NCBI RefSeq assembly: GCF_004770995.1
Contig: NZ_RQHW01000018.1
Coordinates: 62,001 to 126,000 of the forward strand
Origin: Leptospira idonii
Lineage (GTDB): Bacteria > Spirochaetota > Leptospiria > Leptospirales > Leptospiraceae
DNA length: 64,000 bases
Reading direction: 5' to 3'
Shown here: positions 48,172 to 57,430 of the stretch, one piece after another
Position numbering within the stretch: the stretch's first letter is position 1
Layout of the letters: every line of letters begins with the position of its first letter
Program-made: the position numbers and the translations under genes
Notes under the pieces: model-generated
What the model was told of the DNA's origin: nothing
The model's input: the letters and a program-made list of their open reading frames with translations, nothing else
Databases searched by the model: none

Positions 48172-50322
48172 TCATTTATCGTTAAAGACTTCGATTCCGT
48201 CCCATTCAGGAGGAGCGCCGAATTTATCGTAAAACTCGGCTCTCTTCAGATAAAAAGCGCAGGCGGAATCGTAAGGATTGGATTCGATCACCTTCTTAAA
48301 AAATTCGATGCTCGCATGAAACGCTTTTTCTTTGTACAAAAGATGGCCGATCTCGAAATCTTTTCTGTTTTCCAGAAAACGATTTTGCAATTCTTCCGGA
48401 TATCCATCTAACACTTCGATTACGAACGTGCTCGTTTCCTTTCCGTGAACCATCACATTGTCCAAAAGCCGAACATTGTATTTTTTGGGATCTTTCAATG
48501 CATGAAACGTATCTTCGCTTATTAAAATATTGCTTCCGTAATATTTGGTTAGACCTTCGATGCGGGATGCCAAATTGACTGAATCGGAAATCACAGTTCC
48601 TTCCATTCTTTCCACATGCCCGATGGTTCCTAAGATCAAATTTCCCGTATGAAGCCCGATCCCTACTTTCAGCGGAGACTTTCCCGATTGTTCCCTGGAT
48701 CTGTTATAAGAATAAATTTCCCTTTGGATGGAAATAGAAGCTTCCAAAGCATTGTCTGCGTGCTCAGGAAAAAGCCCCATAATGGCGTCACCCAAATACT
48801 TATCGATAAAACCCTTGTTTGTCTCTATAACAGGCGCTATTTTATTCAGATAAGAATTTAAAAAATGAAAATTTTCACTCGGAGACATCTTTTCCGACAA
48901 AGATGTGAAAGACCTAATGTCTGAGAACAATATGGTCATCTCTCTTTGAACATGGTCCCCCAAATTGATATCCAAAATGGTTTTCTTTTCCAATAGATTC
49001 AAAAACTCTCTGGGAACGAATCGGCTGTAAGCTCGGTTCGTCTTCGAAAGATTCAAAGAAAGTCTTTCCGCCATAAGAAAGTCGCGAGTGAATACCTTTG
49101 CGATCATGATCGCCTGGAGAAGGATCATCACAGTTAATCCATATTTGGCGAGGCGAGGAGTGTTGATGACGGATCTTCCCGTCAACATATCATTGATGGC
49201 ACAGGCAAAGATAAAAAGAATCCCCAATAAAAAGAGGACACTTCCTTCCCTTTTTTGGGAAATAAAGTACACCAAATTGGAGATGATATATATTCCCGTG
49301 GCGATCCTAAGAACATCCATAAAGACCAAATATTCAGTAAACACTACAGGTTCGGAAAAAAGAGTGAAGAACGCAAAACCGCAGTTCAATACGTTGATGG
49401 ATTGAGCAATAGGAAGGTATTTCGTATTTACGTCTTTATAAAGTTCCGTGAAAAAGCTAAGAAAGAATACTGAGATCATACAGATCAGGATGAATTCCAA
49501 ACGATACCGGTTTTCCCATCCGATGGATTCAGGAAAATAATAGTAAAACAGTCGTTCTCCGGTTATGATGGAATAAAACAAAACGGCAATACAGAAGATT
49601 CCGAAATAAAGAGGAGCGGGACTTTTTCTTCTGAAAAAATAAATAGCAAAATGATAGAGGGAGATGATGAAAAACCCTCCGTATAAAAATGCCTCTATCA
49701 AAAAGGATTTCTGTATTTCAAAAAGAATTTTCTCTTCCGTTCCCAAACGGATGTCGTAACGCAAGCCCCCCACTCTATGATGAAAGTTAGAAACGTGAAA
49801 GATAAGTTCCATCTCTGCATTTTGAGTTTCGAAAGAATAAATACGAGGCCGAGCATCCGGACGCATGGTCTCGAAACTTTCTCCCACAGTTCCCGATTCT
49901 ACGACAAGAACCCCATCAACAAATAGGCGATAGGCGTGCGCTTGATCAGAGATACGAAACGCCATCTTCTTTTTCAAACCGGGGGAAAATTTAATTTTCA
50001 AACGATAGGAACCGTACCCATGCCCTGGGATTTTTTCTCCGTTTATTTCGGTTCCGTTCCAAACGGCAGGAATGTATTTGTATATGATATCTTTCTCTTC
50101 GATTGCAGCTGGTTTCCCTTTTCCTGAAGGAATAAAATCGGAATGAGAAACAAATTTTTTCCAATAGAACTCTGCGTCCCCTTTGAGACTGAAAGAACCG
50201 TCTTGTTCCCAATCCCTTTCGGAAACATCCAAACTGCCTTGGATCAGAAGAGGTAATTCCGATTTGGCTTCATTGCAATGCACTAAGAAAACTAGAGATA
50301 AAAAAAGAAAAGAAAGCCGCAT
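48172..50322 (-). CDS. 7TMR-DISM receptor with class III adenylate cyclase output
   Basis: 716 aa. The N-terminal hydrophobic stretch ends in FLVHC, which resembles a lipobox at Cys16. A periplasmic DISMED2 domain (about 25-200) with HGYGSYRLKIKF, seven membrane helices (about 210-410), then a cyclase domain: metal Asp in LFSDIRSFT and GDAIMGLF, and the Asn/Arg pair in SVNLASRIEG, so the active site is complete. A TPR-like tail follows (EKAFHASIEFFKKVI). It likely makes cAMP in response to a periplasmic ligand. Ligand and effector are unknown. It is a separate transcription unit. Confidence 0.92.
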   Translation of the reverse strand: MRLSFLFLSLVFLVHCNEAKSELPLLIQGSLDVSERDWEQDGSFSLKGDAEFYWKKFVSHSDFIPSGKGKPAAIEEKDIIYKYIPAVWNGTEINGEKIPGHGYGSYRLKIKFSPGLKKKMAFRISDQAHAYRLFVDGVLVVESGTVGESFETMRPDARPRIYSFETQNAEMELIFHVSNFHHRVGGLRYDIRLGTEEKILFEIQKSFLIEAFLYGGFFIISLYHFAIYFFRRKSPAPLYFGIFCIAVLFYSIITGERLFYYYFPESIGWENRYRLEFILICMISVFFLSFFTELYKDVNTKYLPIAQSINVLNCGFAFFTLFSEPVVFTEYLVFMDVLRIATGIYIISNLVYFISQKREGSVLFLLGILFIFACAINDMLTGRSVINTPRLAKYGLTVMILLQAIMIAKVFTRDFLMAERLSLNLSKTNRAYSRFVPREFLNLLEKKTILDINLGDHVQREMTILFSDIRSFTSLSEKMSPSENFHFLNSYLNKIAPVIETNKGFIDKYLGDAIMGLFPEHADNALEASISIQREIYSYNRSREQSGKSPLKVGIGLHTGNLILGTIGHVERMEGTVISDSVNLASRIEGLTKYYGSNILISEDTFHALKDPKKYNVRLLDNVMVHGKETSTFVIEVLDGYPEELQNRFLENRKDFEIGHLLYKEKAFHASIEFFKKVIESNPYDSACAFYLKRAEFYDKFGAPPEWDGIEVFNDK

Positions 50323-50402
50323 GCGTGGAAGCAGTTCTAGCGAATGGAAAATTTATGGCAATGAAAATACCTAAAGAGAGAACAAACATCGGCTTAGAAT
50401 GT

Positions 50403-50957
50403 TTAGCCGCCGTCTTTTCCTCGTACTTGATCGCAAAGTTTGGCGCCGGGATACCCGTAGGCCTTTCCTAGGGAGAATACGTAATTGATGTAGATATCTC
50501 CGTTTTCTCTCCAGACTTTTCGCACCTTGGCATTTCCGTTCTCATAAAAAGCATACGTATATACTTTCCCTGAATTGTACCATTCCCAGTATTCCCCATG
50601 AAATGAATTGTCTTTGTAAGAATATAAAAAACGAGGTTTCTGATCGGGGAAGTATCCTTTGTGAATTCCTACTTTTTTCCCATCCTCATATAATCTTTGT
50701 GAAGCGGTCACTCCATTGGCATACAAATCCAATTCTTCTCCGTTGAGAAGACCGTTCTTATAACTAGATTCCCTTTTGATCGAAACAGAAGGCAGATCGG
50801 TCACTAAAATTCCAGTGAACGGATGAGCTTCATAAAGAAGATATTCTCCCGCATAAGAGATTTTAGGATCCGTAGATTGAATTTTAGTTTCAGTACATGA
50901 AAACGGCAGGATAAAAACGATCCCGAAGAAAAAGAATCGATCAAATAGTCGGTTCAT
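50403..50957 (-). CDS. MORN-repeat lipoprotein
   Basis: 184 aa. The signal peptide ends in ILPFSC (a lipobox). Four MORN_2-type repeats follow: YKNGLLNGEELDLYANG, YEDGKKVGIHKGYFPD, YKDNSFHGEYWEWYNSG and YENGNAKVRKVWRENGD. MORN-like repeats form extended beta-hairpins; in secreted bacterial proteins their ligand is mostly unknown. The 5' end overlaps the SCO1 gene by 17 bp, so it is the last gene of the operon. Confidence 0.8.
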   Translation of the reverse strand: MNRLFDRFFFFGIVFILPFSCTETKIQSTDPKISYAGEYLLYEAHPFTGILVTDLPSVSIKRESSYKNGLLNGEELDLYANGVTASQRLYEDGKKVGIHKGYFPDQKPRFLYSYKDNSFHGEYWEWYNSGKVYTYAFYENGNAKVRKVWRENGDIYINYVFSLGKAYGYPGAKLCDQVRGKDGG

Positions 50958-51627
50958 CTTTTTTCAAAGTTTCTATGTCTTTGGCAAGTTCTTGGATCGA
51001 AGAAGGCATCCTTCCGTTATACACTCCTCTGATTCTCTGTTCCTGATCCACAAGATATACATTTTCAGAATGAAGAAAGTCGTCCCCAGTAACTTCTTTG
51101 ATACGGTTTTCTTTCACAGAAAAATTATCCGCATTAAACACAGTACGAGCCAGATGATAGATCTCTTCTTTATTTCCTGTCAATAGATGCCAGGAGGAAG
51201 AATGAATCTTTTTCCTTAAAGCGAATTCTTTCAGCTTTTCAGGGCTGTCGAATTCGGGAGTGACGGAGAAAGAAATCAAAACCAAGTTTTTATCCTTCGA
51301 AAACCGGCTTTGAATTTTGGAAAGATTTCCCGTGATCATCGGACAGATCCCTCCGCAACTAGTATAAAAGAAAGAGACTACCGCCAAACGACCTTTTAGG
51401 TGATCCAAAGTCACTGTGGACTTGTTTTGATCCACAGCAGTGAAAGGCAAAACCTTTCGAATGTCCTTTGCCTCTTTTTTCCATGTGACTTCCATATCTT
51501 TTCCCCGGAAAAAAGGAAGGCCTTCTCCGGGAGTCTCGAAAGAAGCTAAGGATTTGTTTTTCTGTGCTTCAAATTCATCCGCACAGGAAAACAAAAACAA
51601 AAAAGAAAATAGCAAACGAAAGATCAT
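50941..51627 (-). CDS. SCO1/SenC-type copper-binding thioredoxin-fold lipoprotein
   Basis: 228 aa. The signal peptide ends in LFLFSC (lipobox, Cys15). The SCO signature CGGICP (Cys91 and Cys95) and His186 (FLHSENVYLVD) supply the three copper ligands. SCO proteins deliver Cu to the CuA centre of cytochrome oxidase or sense redox at the envelope. It is 5 bp from the YHYH gene and overlaps the MORN lipoprotein by 17 bp. No cytochrome oxidase gene is next to it. Confidence 0.92.
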   Translation of the reverse strand: MIFRLLFSFLFLFSCADEFEAQKNKSLASFETPGEGLPFFRGKDMEVTWKKEAKDIRKVLPFTAVDQNKSTVTLDHLKGRLAVVSFFYTSCGGICPMITGNLSKIQSRFSKDKNLVLISFSVTPEFDSPEKLKEFALRKKIHSSSWHLLTGNKEEIYHLARTVFNADNFSVKENRIKEVTGDDFLHSENVYLVDQEQRIRGVYNGRMPSSIQELAKDIETLKKDEPTI

Positions 51628-51632
51628 GGGAT

Positions 51633-52463
51633 TTAGTTTGAGCTTCCCTTTCTTCCTCGGAAACTGGTAGCGATCATATAGGTATCAACTCCTGTGTTGG
51701 TTCCACTGTGACCTACATGGTAGCAGTAAGTTCCGCTAGGGAAATGTGTTGTTGTGCAGGAAGTTGTATTTGTGGTTCCATCCAAAGTAGGATAACTTCC
51801 ACTTTGTGATCTTTTCCCGTAGATAGGATATCCATCCAACATAATTCCTACAAGTTTAGAATCGTCAGAAGTGATTTTATAAGGTTCCGTATGGTAGTGA
51901 TACTTACCTGCGTTTTGCGGATGCCCTTCCGATTGGTCCATAGTTTGGTATTCGGTCGCCAAACTGTCTCCCGGAGCTGCTTGGTTGTTAAAGATCACTA
52001 CACCATAAACAGTGATCCCCACTGAGTCAATTCCTGCAGTAGAATCCAAACCACTGGAAACATAAGTAGGAGTGGCAGGGATGGTGAGAGTGATATTTTG
52101 TGAGCTTATATTATTTGGGTTTTTAGTTCTTCCTGCACCCATTGATTCATTATAACCAGTACTGGTGCTATAATATGCACTTTTATGAGGAGGAAGATTT
52201 GTGGTTTTGAATAAATAGTTGGTTCCCGATTTTGTTACCGTTACGCAGTGAAAGTTGTCGGTGATCCAGCTTGGGACATCAGAACCGAAACAAGTTTGGC
52301 AGCTTGGTCCGCCAGTGTTCAGTGTTTCTGTTTTACAAGTGGTGTTCGACTGCAGGGCAAGTATTGCCAAAAGCGCTGTATCGTCTTTACTTTCTTTTTT
52401 CTTACAACCGGATACGACTGTCAGAACCAAAAGAACAGCCAATAATTTATTTATCATTTTCAT
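51633..52463 (-). CDS. YHYH-domain lipoprotein
   Basis: 276 aa. The signal peptide ends at SGC. The mature protein has a YHYH motif (NAGKYHYHTEP near residue 186) and GIMLDGYPIYG, together typical of the YHYH family. The motif has four alternating Tyr/His and could bind a metal. Several Cys occur near the N-terminus (TCKTETLNTGGPSCQTCFG). The start is ambiguous: ATG 52463 is only adjacent to AGAGGA, whereas ATG 52457 (residue 3) has it at normal spacing. It is followed after 5 bp by SCO1, which suggests a copper or redox role; that is inference. Confidence 0.85.
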   Translation of the reverse strand: MKMINKLLAVLLVLTVVSGCKKKESKDDTALLAILALQSNTTCKTETLNTGGPSCQTCFGSDVPSWITDNFHCVTVTKSGTNYLFKTTNLPPHKSAYYSTSTGYNESMGAGRTKNPNNISSQNITLTIPATPTYVSSGLDSTAGIDSVGITVYGVVIFNNQAAPGDSLATEYQTMDQSEGHPQNAGKYHYHTEPYKITSDDSKLVGIMLDGYPIYGKRSQSGSYPTLDGTTNTTSCTTTHFPSGTYCYHVGHSGTNTGVDTYMIATSFRGRKGSSN

Positions 52464-52576
52464 TCCTCTTCATTTGCAAATTATTTACAAAACGACATTC
52501 ATGTTAACACGAAAGCCGTTTTATGACTAGAGAAATCTTAACGGGAAAAAAGGTTTCAGTCGTCCGAACCGATCGG

Positions 52577-53731
52577 CTAGGACTCATTTTTTAAGGATTT
52601 TTCCTTAAGATAATCACTGGGAGATTTTCCTGTCACCCTTTTGAAAGAGTCATTGAAAGTGGATTTGGAATTAAACCCGTTCTGCAAGGCCAAATGCAGC
52701 AGGTTGATTTTCCCGGAACGGTTTGCCTCCATCTCGGAAATGATCTCCCGAACCCTATATTCATTTACGAATTGGTAAAAATTCGTTTCCAAAACCTCGC
52801 TGAGAGACTGGGTCAAATGAGATCTGGGTTTTCCCAAGGCGGAAGACAGATCGTCCAAAGAAAAATCCCCGTCCCGATAGGGTTTTTGATTCTCCATATA
52901 CTTTTGGATGGAGGCGGCATATTCGTTTAATTTGGATTCGGTTAGACCCGACTTTTTGTATTTCTTTTTAGGCGCTGCCTTTCGAATCGATTCATGACCC
53001 AAGAGCCAGGCGGAATAAAGAAGGTTTTGTCTCACACCGAAGATGGAAATCACAAACGTGAACGTCAGAACATCGAAACCTTTGATGGGAGGAAGAAAAG
53101 GAAGCACTTCGTGTCCGTAATAGCTTCGGATGTATCCCCAAACGATATGATAGGAAACGATAAAGAAAAAAAGAAAAAGAACTCCGAAGGTCCATCTCAA
53201 ATCCAAAACATCTATGGGATAAGCCAAATCCGAAGTTTCATCTTTGCGGATTCGATTCACATACCAAAGGGAATAAACGGAATACGATGCCAAAGAAAAC
53301 AGGGAGATATATTTTAAAATAGAATCCCTGGTATGAAAGAAAGTTTCGTAGATACGATCCTTATCTTCCGTTTCCTCTCCGATTTGCAGGATCAAAAAAC
53401 AACTCACATAAATCAAAAAAGGAACCAAGTGCCATATATCTCTTTTTTGAAACGGTTTTCCTGAAATGTCTTTTATGTACAAAAAGAACAGAGGGCCGAT
53501 TAAAATCTGTGTTAGATGAAAAAAATCGAAATAGACGGGGCCACCCCATCTTCCGAACAGATGCCCCAAATGTAAAAACCCCAAAGAAGTGAGAAACAAT
53601 GCGAACATGATATCGAAAGAGAATCTTGGCTTTTTGCTGAGAAGGATGATGACTCCCAAAAGAGTGATTGCGATGGAAATCTCAGGGATAGGAAGTCTAG
53701 GGCCGTGATGGGGAGGGGGAAACGGATGCAT
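52577..53731 (-). CDS. Membrane-anchored AraC-type regulator (7TM plus AraC HTH)
   Basis: 384 aa. Residues 1-15 contain MHPFPPPHHGPR, an unusual His/Pro-rich start. Seven membrane helices (about 16-245) are followed by a linker and an AraC-type double helix-turn-helix (about 290-380) with FSLDDLSSALGKPRSHLTQ and LHLALQNGFNSKSTFNDSFKRVTGKSPSDYL. Such proteins sense at the membrane and bind DNA from there. It lies 113 bp upstream of the YHYH operon on the same strand and is the best candidate to regulate it. The His-rich head could be a metal sensor; this is inference. Confidence 0.85.
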   Translation of the reverse strand: MHPFPPPHHGPRLPIPEISIAITLLGVIILLSKKPRFSFDIMFALFLTSLGFLHLGHLFGRWGGPVYFDFFHLTQILIGPLFFLYIKDISGKPFQKRDIWHLVPFLIYVSCFLILQIGEETEDKDRIYETFFHTRDSILKYISLFSLASYSVYSLWYVNRIRKDETSDLAYPIDVLDLRWTFGVLFLFFFIVSYHIVWGYIRSYYGHEVLPFLPPIKGFDVLTFTFVISIFGVRQNLLYSAWLLGHESIRKAAPKKKYKKSGLTESKLNEYAASIQKYMENQKPYRDGDFSLDDLSSALGKPRSHLTQSLSEVLETNFYQFVNEYRVREIISEMEANRSGKINLLHLALQNGFNSKSTFNDSFKRVTGKSPSDYLKEKSLKNES

Positions 53732-53763
53732 ATATTTGCAGAAGATTCCCGTTTTCTAAGGAA

Positions 53764-53807
53764 AAAAAGAAAAAAACAAAAGCCCCTCCGGAAAATACCG
53801 GAAGGGC
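53764..53807 (-). terminator. Rho-independent terminator after catalase
   Basis: On the minus strand GCCCTTCCGG pairs with CCGGAGGGGC around a 6-base loop (one T-G mismatch), followed by TTTT and a long T tract. It starts 8 bases after the catalase stop. Confidence 0.92.
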
Positions 53808-53814
53808 AAATTGG

Positions 53815-55248
53815 TTAGGAGCGAATTCCCAATTTTTCGGCGATCTTTCTGCCGTATTCAGGATCGCATTTTTCGAAATGGGAAAGGTTTGCCTTTACGA
53901 TATCGGAAGGAACTCCCTTCATCGTACCAGCAATAACGGAAGTTAACCTGTCTCTTTCTTCCGGAGAAAATAGACGGTACAAATCGCCCGCTTGGGAATA
54001 GTCGTCATTTCCCGCATGACTGTCGTACCGATCCGCATCTCCTGAGATACGAAGAGGAGGTTCTTTTACGGAAACATCCTGCACAGGGCCTCCGAAAGAA
54101 TTCGGTTCGTAGTTATCGTAATTTCCGTTTTCATCGAAACGAATCCCGTCTCTTTGATAAAGTCCGACAGGGTTCTTTGGACGATTCACGGGAATCATTT
54201 GATAGTTTCCTCCCAATCTGTATCTTTGCGCATCAGGATAAGCGAAGAGTCTTCCTTGTAACATTTTGTCCGGAGAAGCTCCTATCCCTGGAACCAAATT
54301 GGAAGGAGAAAAAGCAGCCTGCTCCACTTCCGCAAAATAGTTCTTAGGGTTTCGATTCAATTCCAAAGTTCCCACTTCGATCAAAGGGTAATCCTTGTGA
54401 GACCAAACTTTCGTTAGATCAAAAGGATTCACTTTATATTTCTCGGCATCCGCTTCCGGCATCACTTGGATGCAGAATCTCCATTGAGGAAATTCTTTTC
54501 TTTCGATTGCTTCGAACAAATCCCTTGTGGCATAATCGGGATCGGATCCTGCCAATTCTCCCGCTTTGGCCGCAGTCAGATTTCTAATTCCTTGTTTTGA
54601 TTTGAAATGAAACTTCACCCAAAACCTTTCCCCTTTCGCATTCCAGAAAGAAAAAGTATGGGAACCGTATCCGTTCATATAACGATAACCATCCGGGATT
54701 CCTCTGTCGCTGAAAAGGATCGTCATCTGATGCAAAGCTTCCGGCGCCTTGGACCAATAATCCCACATACGAACCGGATTTTTATAACCGGTGATGGGAT
54801 CTCTTTTTTGGGAGTGAATGAAATCGGGGAACTTGGAAGGATCTCTTTCGAAAAAGACGGGAGTGTTGTTTCCTACTACATCCCAAATTCCTTCTTCCGT
54901 ATAAAACTTAATCGCAAACCCTCTGGGATCTCTCTCAGTATCAGCGGAACCTTTTTCTCCTGCGACCGTAGAGAAACGAAGAAAAAGAGGAGTTTCTTTT
55001 CCCACTTCCGAAAACACCTTCGCTCTGGTATAAGCGGAAATATCTTTCGTGATTTTTAACACTCCATAGGCGCCCGCACCTTTCGCATGCACGACTCTTT
55101 CCGGAATTCTTTCTCTGTTGAAATGAGCCAACTTCTCGATGAGATGAGTGTCTTGGATGAGAATCGGACCTCTCGGCCCTGCCGTCAGACTGTGCTGGTT
55201 TTCGGAAACAGGCTGACCGCCTGCTGTTGTTAAAGTGTTACGATCCAT
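53815..55248 (-). CDS. katA: Catalase, clade 3 haem type
   Basis: 477 aa, a small-subunit monofunctional catalase. Catalytic His54 is in [12 protein letters not shown], Asn127 in [10 protein letters not shown], and the haem-ligand Tyr337 in [14 protein letters not shown]. It dismutates hydrogen peroxide in the cytoplasm or periplasm; no signal peptide is visible here. It is downstream of the ankyrin gene (11 bp gap) on the same strand, both facing perR across the PerR-box region. This is the arrangement known in Leptospira interrogans, where the gene is called katE. Expected to be derepressed by peroxide through PerR. Confidence 0.95.
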   Translation of the reverse strand: MDRNTLTTAGGQPVSENQHSLTAGPRGPILIQDTHLIEKLAHFNRERIPERVVHAKGAGAYGVLKITKDISAYTRAKVFSEVGKETPLFLRFSTVAGEKGSADTERDPRGFAIKFYTEEGIWDVVGNNTPVFFERDPSKFPDFIHSQKRDPITGYKNPVRMWDYWSKAPEALHQMTILFSDRGIPDGYRYMNGYGSHTFSFWNAKGERFWVKFHFKSKQGIRNLTAAKAGELAGSDPDYATRDLFEAIERKEFPQWRFCIQVMPEADAEKYKVNPFDLTKVWSHKDYPLIEVGTLELNRNPKNYFAEVEQAAFSPSNLVPGIGASPDKMLQGRLFAYPDAQRYRLGGNYQMIPVNRPKNPVGLYQRDGIRFDENGNYDNYEPNSFGGPVQDVSVKEPPLRISGDADRYDSHAGNDDYSQAGDLYRLFSPEERDRLTSVIAGTMKGVPSDIVKANLSHFEKCDPEYGRKIAEKLGIRS

Positions 55249-55259
55249 CTTAAGCCTCC

Positions 55260-55844
55260 TTAATTGCTTCTCTTACGGTTCGATTTGAAAAATGAAAACA
55301 GATACGATGTCCAAGCGGAGAGAAAACGAAACTTGTTTCGAAAGCCTCCTTCGGAAAAACGATGCGTCGGATGAGAAGGATCCAAAGGAATAGAAAGGGA
55401 TTCCAAAAACAGAATCATATCCTTTCGCCCGAACATAACGGCCATTTGGAGTGCAGATTGTCCGGAAGGAGATATGTAATCCGGATCCGCTCCTGCTTCT
55501 ATTAGAATCTGAGCCAAACCCACATTTCCTTTGAAAGCGACCCCCATCAGAATGGAATTTCCCGAGGCGTCTTTTGCATTCGGATCAGCACCAAATCCTA
55601 GTAAGATGCGAGTCAAATCAGAGTGTCCGTGGTAAGAGGAAAGCATCAAGGCGGTGTATCCTCTGGAGTCCTTGATTTCCAAAGAGGAAGGAGTGACTCT
55701 GCGAGAAAGAATTCCGGGAAGGTTTCCCGTCCGAGCCGCCTCGAACCAATAAAAATCCTCGGTAAATTCCTTTTGCGAAAAGCTGGAGCGATATTCTTTC
55801 CAAGCGGTAGAAACTTCCTCTGGGGCAGCCAATTTCGAATTCAT
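55260..55844 (-). CDS. Ankyrin-repeat protein (AnkB-like) of the catalase locus
   Basis: 194 aa. Three or four ankyrin repeats (residues about 35-140): [30 protein letters not shown], next [18 protein letters not shown], next [18 protein letters not shown]. The C-terminal 50 residues are not repeat-like. Ankyrin proteins next to catalases are reported in several bacteria, where they support catalase activity. The gene is the first of the catalase operon, starts 73 bp from the nearest PerR-box-like repeat and ends 11 bp before katA. No signal peptide is seen. Confidence 0.9.
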   Translation of the reverse strand: MNSKLAAPEEVSTAWKEYRSSFSQKEFTEDFYWFEAARTGNLPGILSRRVTPSSLEIKDSRGYTALMLSSYHGHSDLTRILLGFGADPNAKDASGNSILMGVAFKGNVGLAQILIEAGADPDYISPSGQSALQMAVMFGRKDMILFLESLSIPLDPSHPTHRFSEGGFRNKFRFLSAWTSYLFSFFKSNRKRSN

Positions 55845-55916
55845 AACTTTTCCTCCTCGGTTTCGGAGCTTTCTGCGGGGGATTTTGTGGTACCTGCGTC
55901 AGAAACTTTCAAATAT

Positions 55917-55987
55917 TTAGACTAAGTCTATATTTAGAATAAATCTTATCTATATTTTTTGGCAAGTATTTTTTAGATTCAGTCTAA
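55917..55987. promoter_or_regulatory. Three PerR-box-like inverted repeats between ankyrin-katA and perR
   Basis: Box 1 at 55917-55931 (TTAGACTAAGTCTAT), box 2 at 55934-55948 (TTAGAATAAATCTTA), box 3 at 55973-55987 (TTAGATTCAGTCTAA). They share a 7-1-7 inverted-repeat layout, roughly TTAGANT-N-ANTCTAA. Boxes 1 and 2 are two bases apart; box 3 is closest to perR (39 bp before its ATG). They fit Fur-family operators and would allow autoregulation of perR and control of the catalase operon. Box 2 is the least perfect. Confidence 0.75.
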
Positions 55988-56025
55988 TTATTGACAAAAA
56001 AAGGGAAACGGAAGAAATCAGAAAT

Positions 56026-56460
56026 ATGGATCACTCTTACGAGAAAACCAAGGAGATCTTGGAAAAAGCAGGAATTCGCCCCACCTCTCAGAGGCTGGAA
56101 ATGGCACATTTGCTTCTTTCCAAAGACCAGCACTTGCAGGCGGACGAAGTGTTTCATCTCATCAACGAACATTTCCCTCACGCATCTCGCGCAACGATCT
56201 TCAATAATCTCAAATTATTCGCAGAAAAAGGAGTGGTAGGAACCTTGGAAATCAAGCCGGGAATCACACATTTCGATTCCAATACGAAACGCCACCACCA
56301 CGCCTATGACGAAGAAACGGGAGAGATCATAGACATCGAACTAGACGCCTCTCTCGAAGAACAAATCTTCGAAAGCCTCTCCCAAAATTTCCAGGAAAAA
56401 ACAGGAAAACGTTTCACAAACGCAAGTTTAGTGGTCACACTGAAAGGCAAAAAAAACTAA
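56026..56460 (+). CDS. perR: Peroxide-responsive Fur-family repressor PerR
   Basis: 144 aa. A winged helix ([31 protein letters not shown]) is followed by the dimerisation domain. The protein has no cysteine at all, so the structural CxxC zinc sites of Bacillus PerR are absent, as described for leptospiral PerR. Regulatory-metal ligands are in [10 protein letters not shown] and the [14 protein letters not shown] segment. It would bind Fe or Mn and be inactivated by peroxide through His oxidation. GGAAGA precedes the ATG. It is divergent from the catalase operon across the three boxes. Confidence 0.93.
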   Translation: MDHSYEKTKEILEKAGIRPTSQRLEMAHLLLSKDQHLQADEVFHLINEHFPHASRATIFNNLKLFAEKGVVGTLEIKPGITHFDSNTKRHHHAYDEETGEIIDIELDASLEEQIFESLSQNFQEKTGKRFTNASLVVTLKGKKN

Positions 56461-56470
56461 AACATCTGGT

Positions 56471-56563
56471 GGGGGAAAGCCTTCCCCCTCGCTCCAACCG
56501 AGGCCAAAGCAGTCCGCTTTGCCCTCGTTTTGCGCTACCCCCTTCTAGGGGGTTTACTTTTTA
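56471..56563 (+). terminator. Three consecutive hairpins, the last a terminator for perR
   Basis: Hairpin A, 56471-56488: GGGGGAA / TTCCCCC, 4-base loop. Hairpin B, 56499-56527: CGAGG-C-CAAAGC / GCTTTG-C-CCTCG, 12 positions with a single C-C mismatch, 5-base loop. Hairpin C, 56537-56553: ACCCCC / GGGGGT, followed by TTTACTTTTT, a good rho-independent terminator. They fill the gap between the convergent perR and DUF1398 genes. The first two are more than a terminator needs and resemble mobile intergenic repeats. Confidence 0.8.
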
Positions 56564-56943
56564 GGGAACTCTTCTATATGAAACTCCCCTTCTCTTCCGA
56601 AATAAATCACTTTTTTGCCTTTCAAATAAGCGATGTAATAGACACATCCTGCCTTCAGAACTTCCTTAGAAAACTCTATATAATTGATTTCACCTGCTTG
56701 CACTCGTTTGATGGTTTTACGAACATCCTCCGCAGAGAATTCCAAAGCGGCAGCAGAAAAATCGTGAGGAACGGGTTCCAAATGAGTTTCTCCTTCGGAA
56801 GTATAATATCTGTTCTCCGATCGGACATAATCCACATGATAAGACTCGATTCCTTCCTGTAAAAGGATTCCAACTACCTGAGGGAAAGTGATTTGTGCGG
56901 ATAAAGTTTTTTCTACGGTTTCTTTGATTGTTTTTAGGTTCAT
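56554..56943 (-). CDS. DUF1398-family protein
   Basis: 129 aa. The full length matches the small DUF1398 family: KETVEKTL, FPQVVGILLQEGIESYHVDYVRSENRYY, RKTIKRVQAGEINYIEFSKEVLKAGCVYYIAYL and GKKVIYFG. The protein is soluble and its function is unknown. It sits 11 bp after the MarR gene on the same strand, so it may be in the same transcript, and it converges on the perR terminator. Confidence 0.82.
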   Translation of the reverse strand: MNLKTIKETVEKTLSAQITFPQVVGILLQEGIESYHVDYVRSENRYYTSEGETHLEPVPHDFSAAALEFSAEDVRKTIKRVQAGEINYIEFSKEVLKAGCVYYIAYLKGKKVIYFGREGEFHIEEFPKK

Positions 56944-56954
56944 ATAAACTTCCT

Positions 56955-57422
56955 TTATTGAATTGGCATTTTGTTGAATTGGTTTAATTCCGCAGTCTTC
57001 ATCAAAAGATCTGTGAGAGTTTTCCTTTCCGCTTTGGTCAAAACGGAAAAAAACTGATCATCGTTTTCATCCGCAAGCACGCCTAATTTGGGAATCAAAA
57101 CCTTCGCTTCTTTCGTCAGTTTCAATTCCTGATAGCGGCGATCCGTCTCCGACTCTTTTCTAGTGACCATCTTTTTTTCAAGAAGACGATCCGTGAGTTT
57201 AGAAACGGCTCCCCTAGAAAGACCGGTAAGTTCTGCGATTTGACTGGGAGGAAACGTATCTCCGCAATCGAACATTTCTCTGAGAACCACCCACTCCGCT
57301 ACGGTCACTCCGCTCTTCTCCAATTTGCGGGCAAACGAAGAAGATACCTGATTGGAAACAAGCCTCATCCAAAAACCGATATGCGACTTCAAATGACTGA
57401 CTTTTTTGACATCCTGCTTCAT
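56955..57422 (-). CDS. MarR-family transcriptional regulator
   Basis: 155 aa from ATG 57422. The open frame runs upstream for another 150 codons, but this is non-coding sequence over the operators. Winged helix: VTVAEWVVLREMFDCG, PPSQIAELTGLSRGAVSKLTDRLLEKKMVTRKESETDRRYQELKLT, flanked by dimerisation helices. MarR proteins are usually autorepressors released by a small ligand. Two palindromes just upstream (57431-57452 and 57465-57478) are fitting operators. The divergent outer-membrane gene at 57651 is a likely target. Confidence 0.93.
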   Translation of the reverse strand: MKQDVKKVSHLKSHIGFWMRLVSNQVSSSFARKLEKSGVTVAEWVVLREMFDCGDTFPPSQIAELTGLSRGAVSKLTDRLLEKKMVTRKESETDRRYQELKLTKEAKVLIPKLGVLADENDDQFFSVLTKAERKTLTDLLMKTAELNQFNKMPIQ

Positions 57423-57430
57423 AAACACAA

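Noticed and set aside
55991..55996. TTGACA as -35 box of perR
   Set aside because: The matching -10 would fall within a few bases of the perR ATG, leaving no leader for the Shine-Dalgarno.
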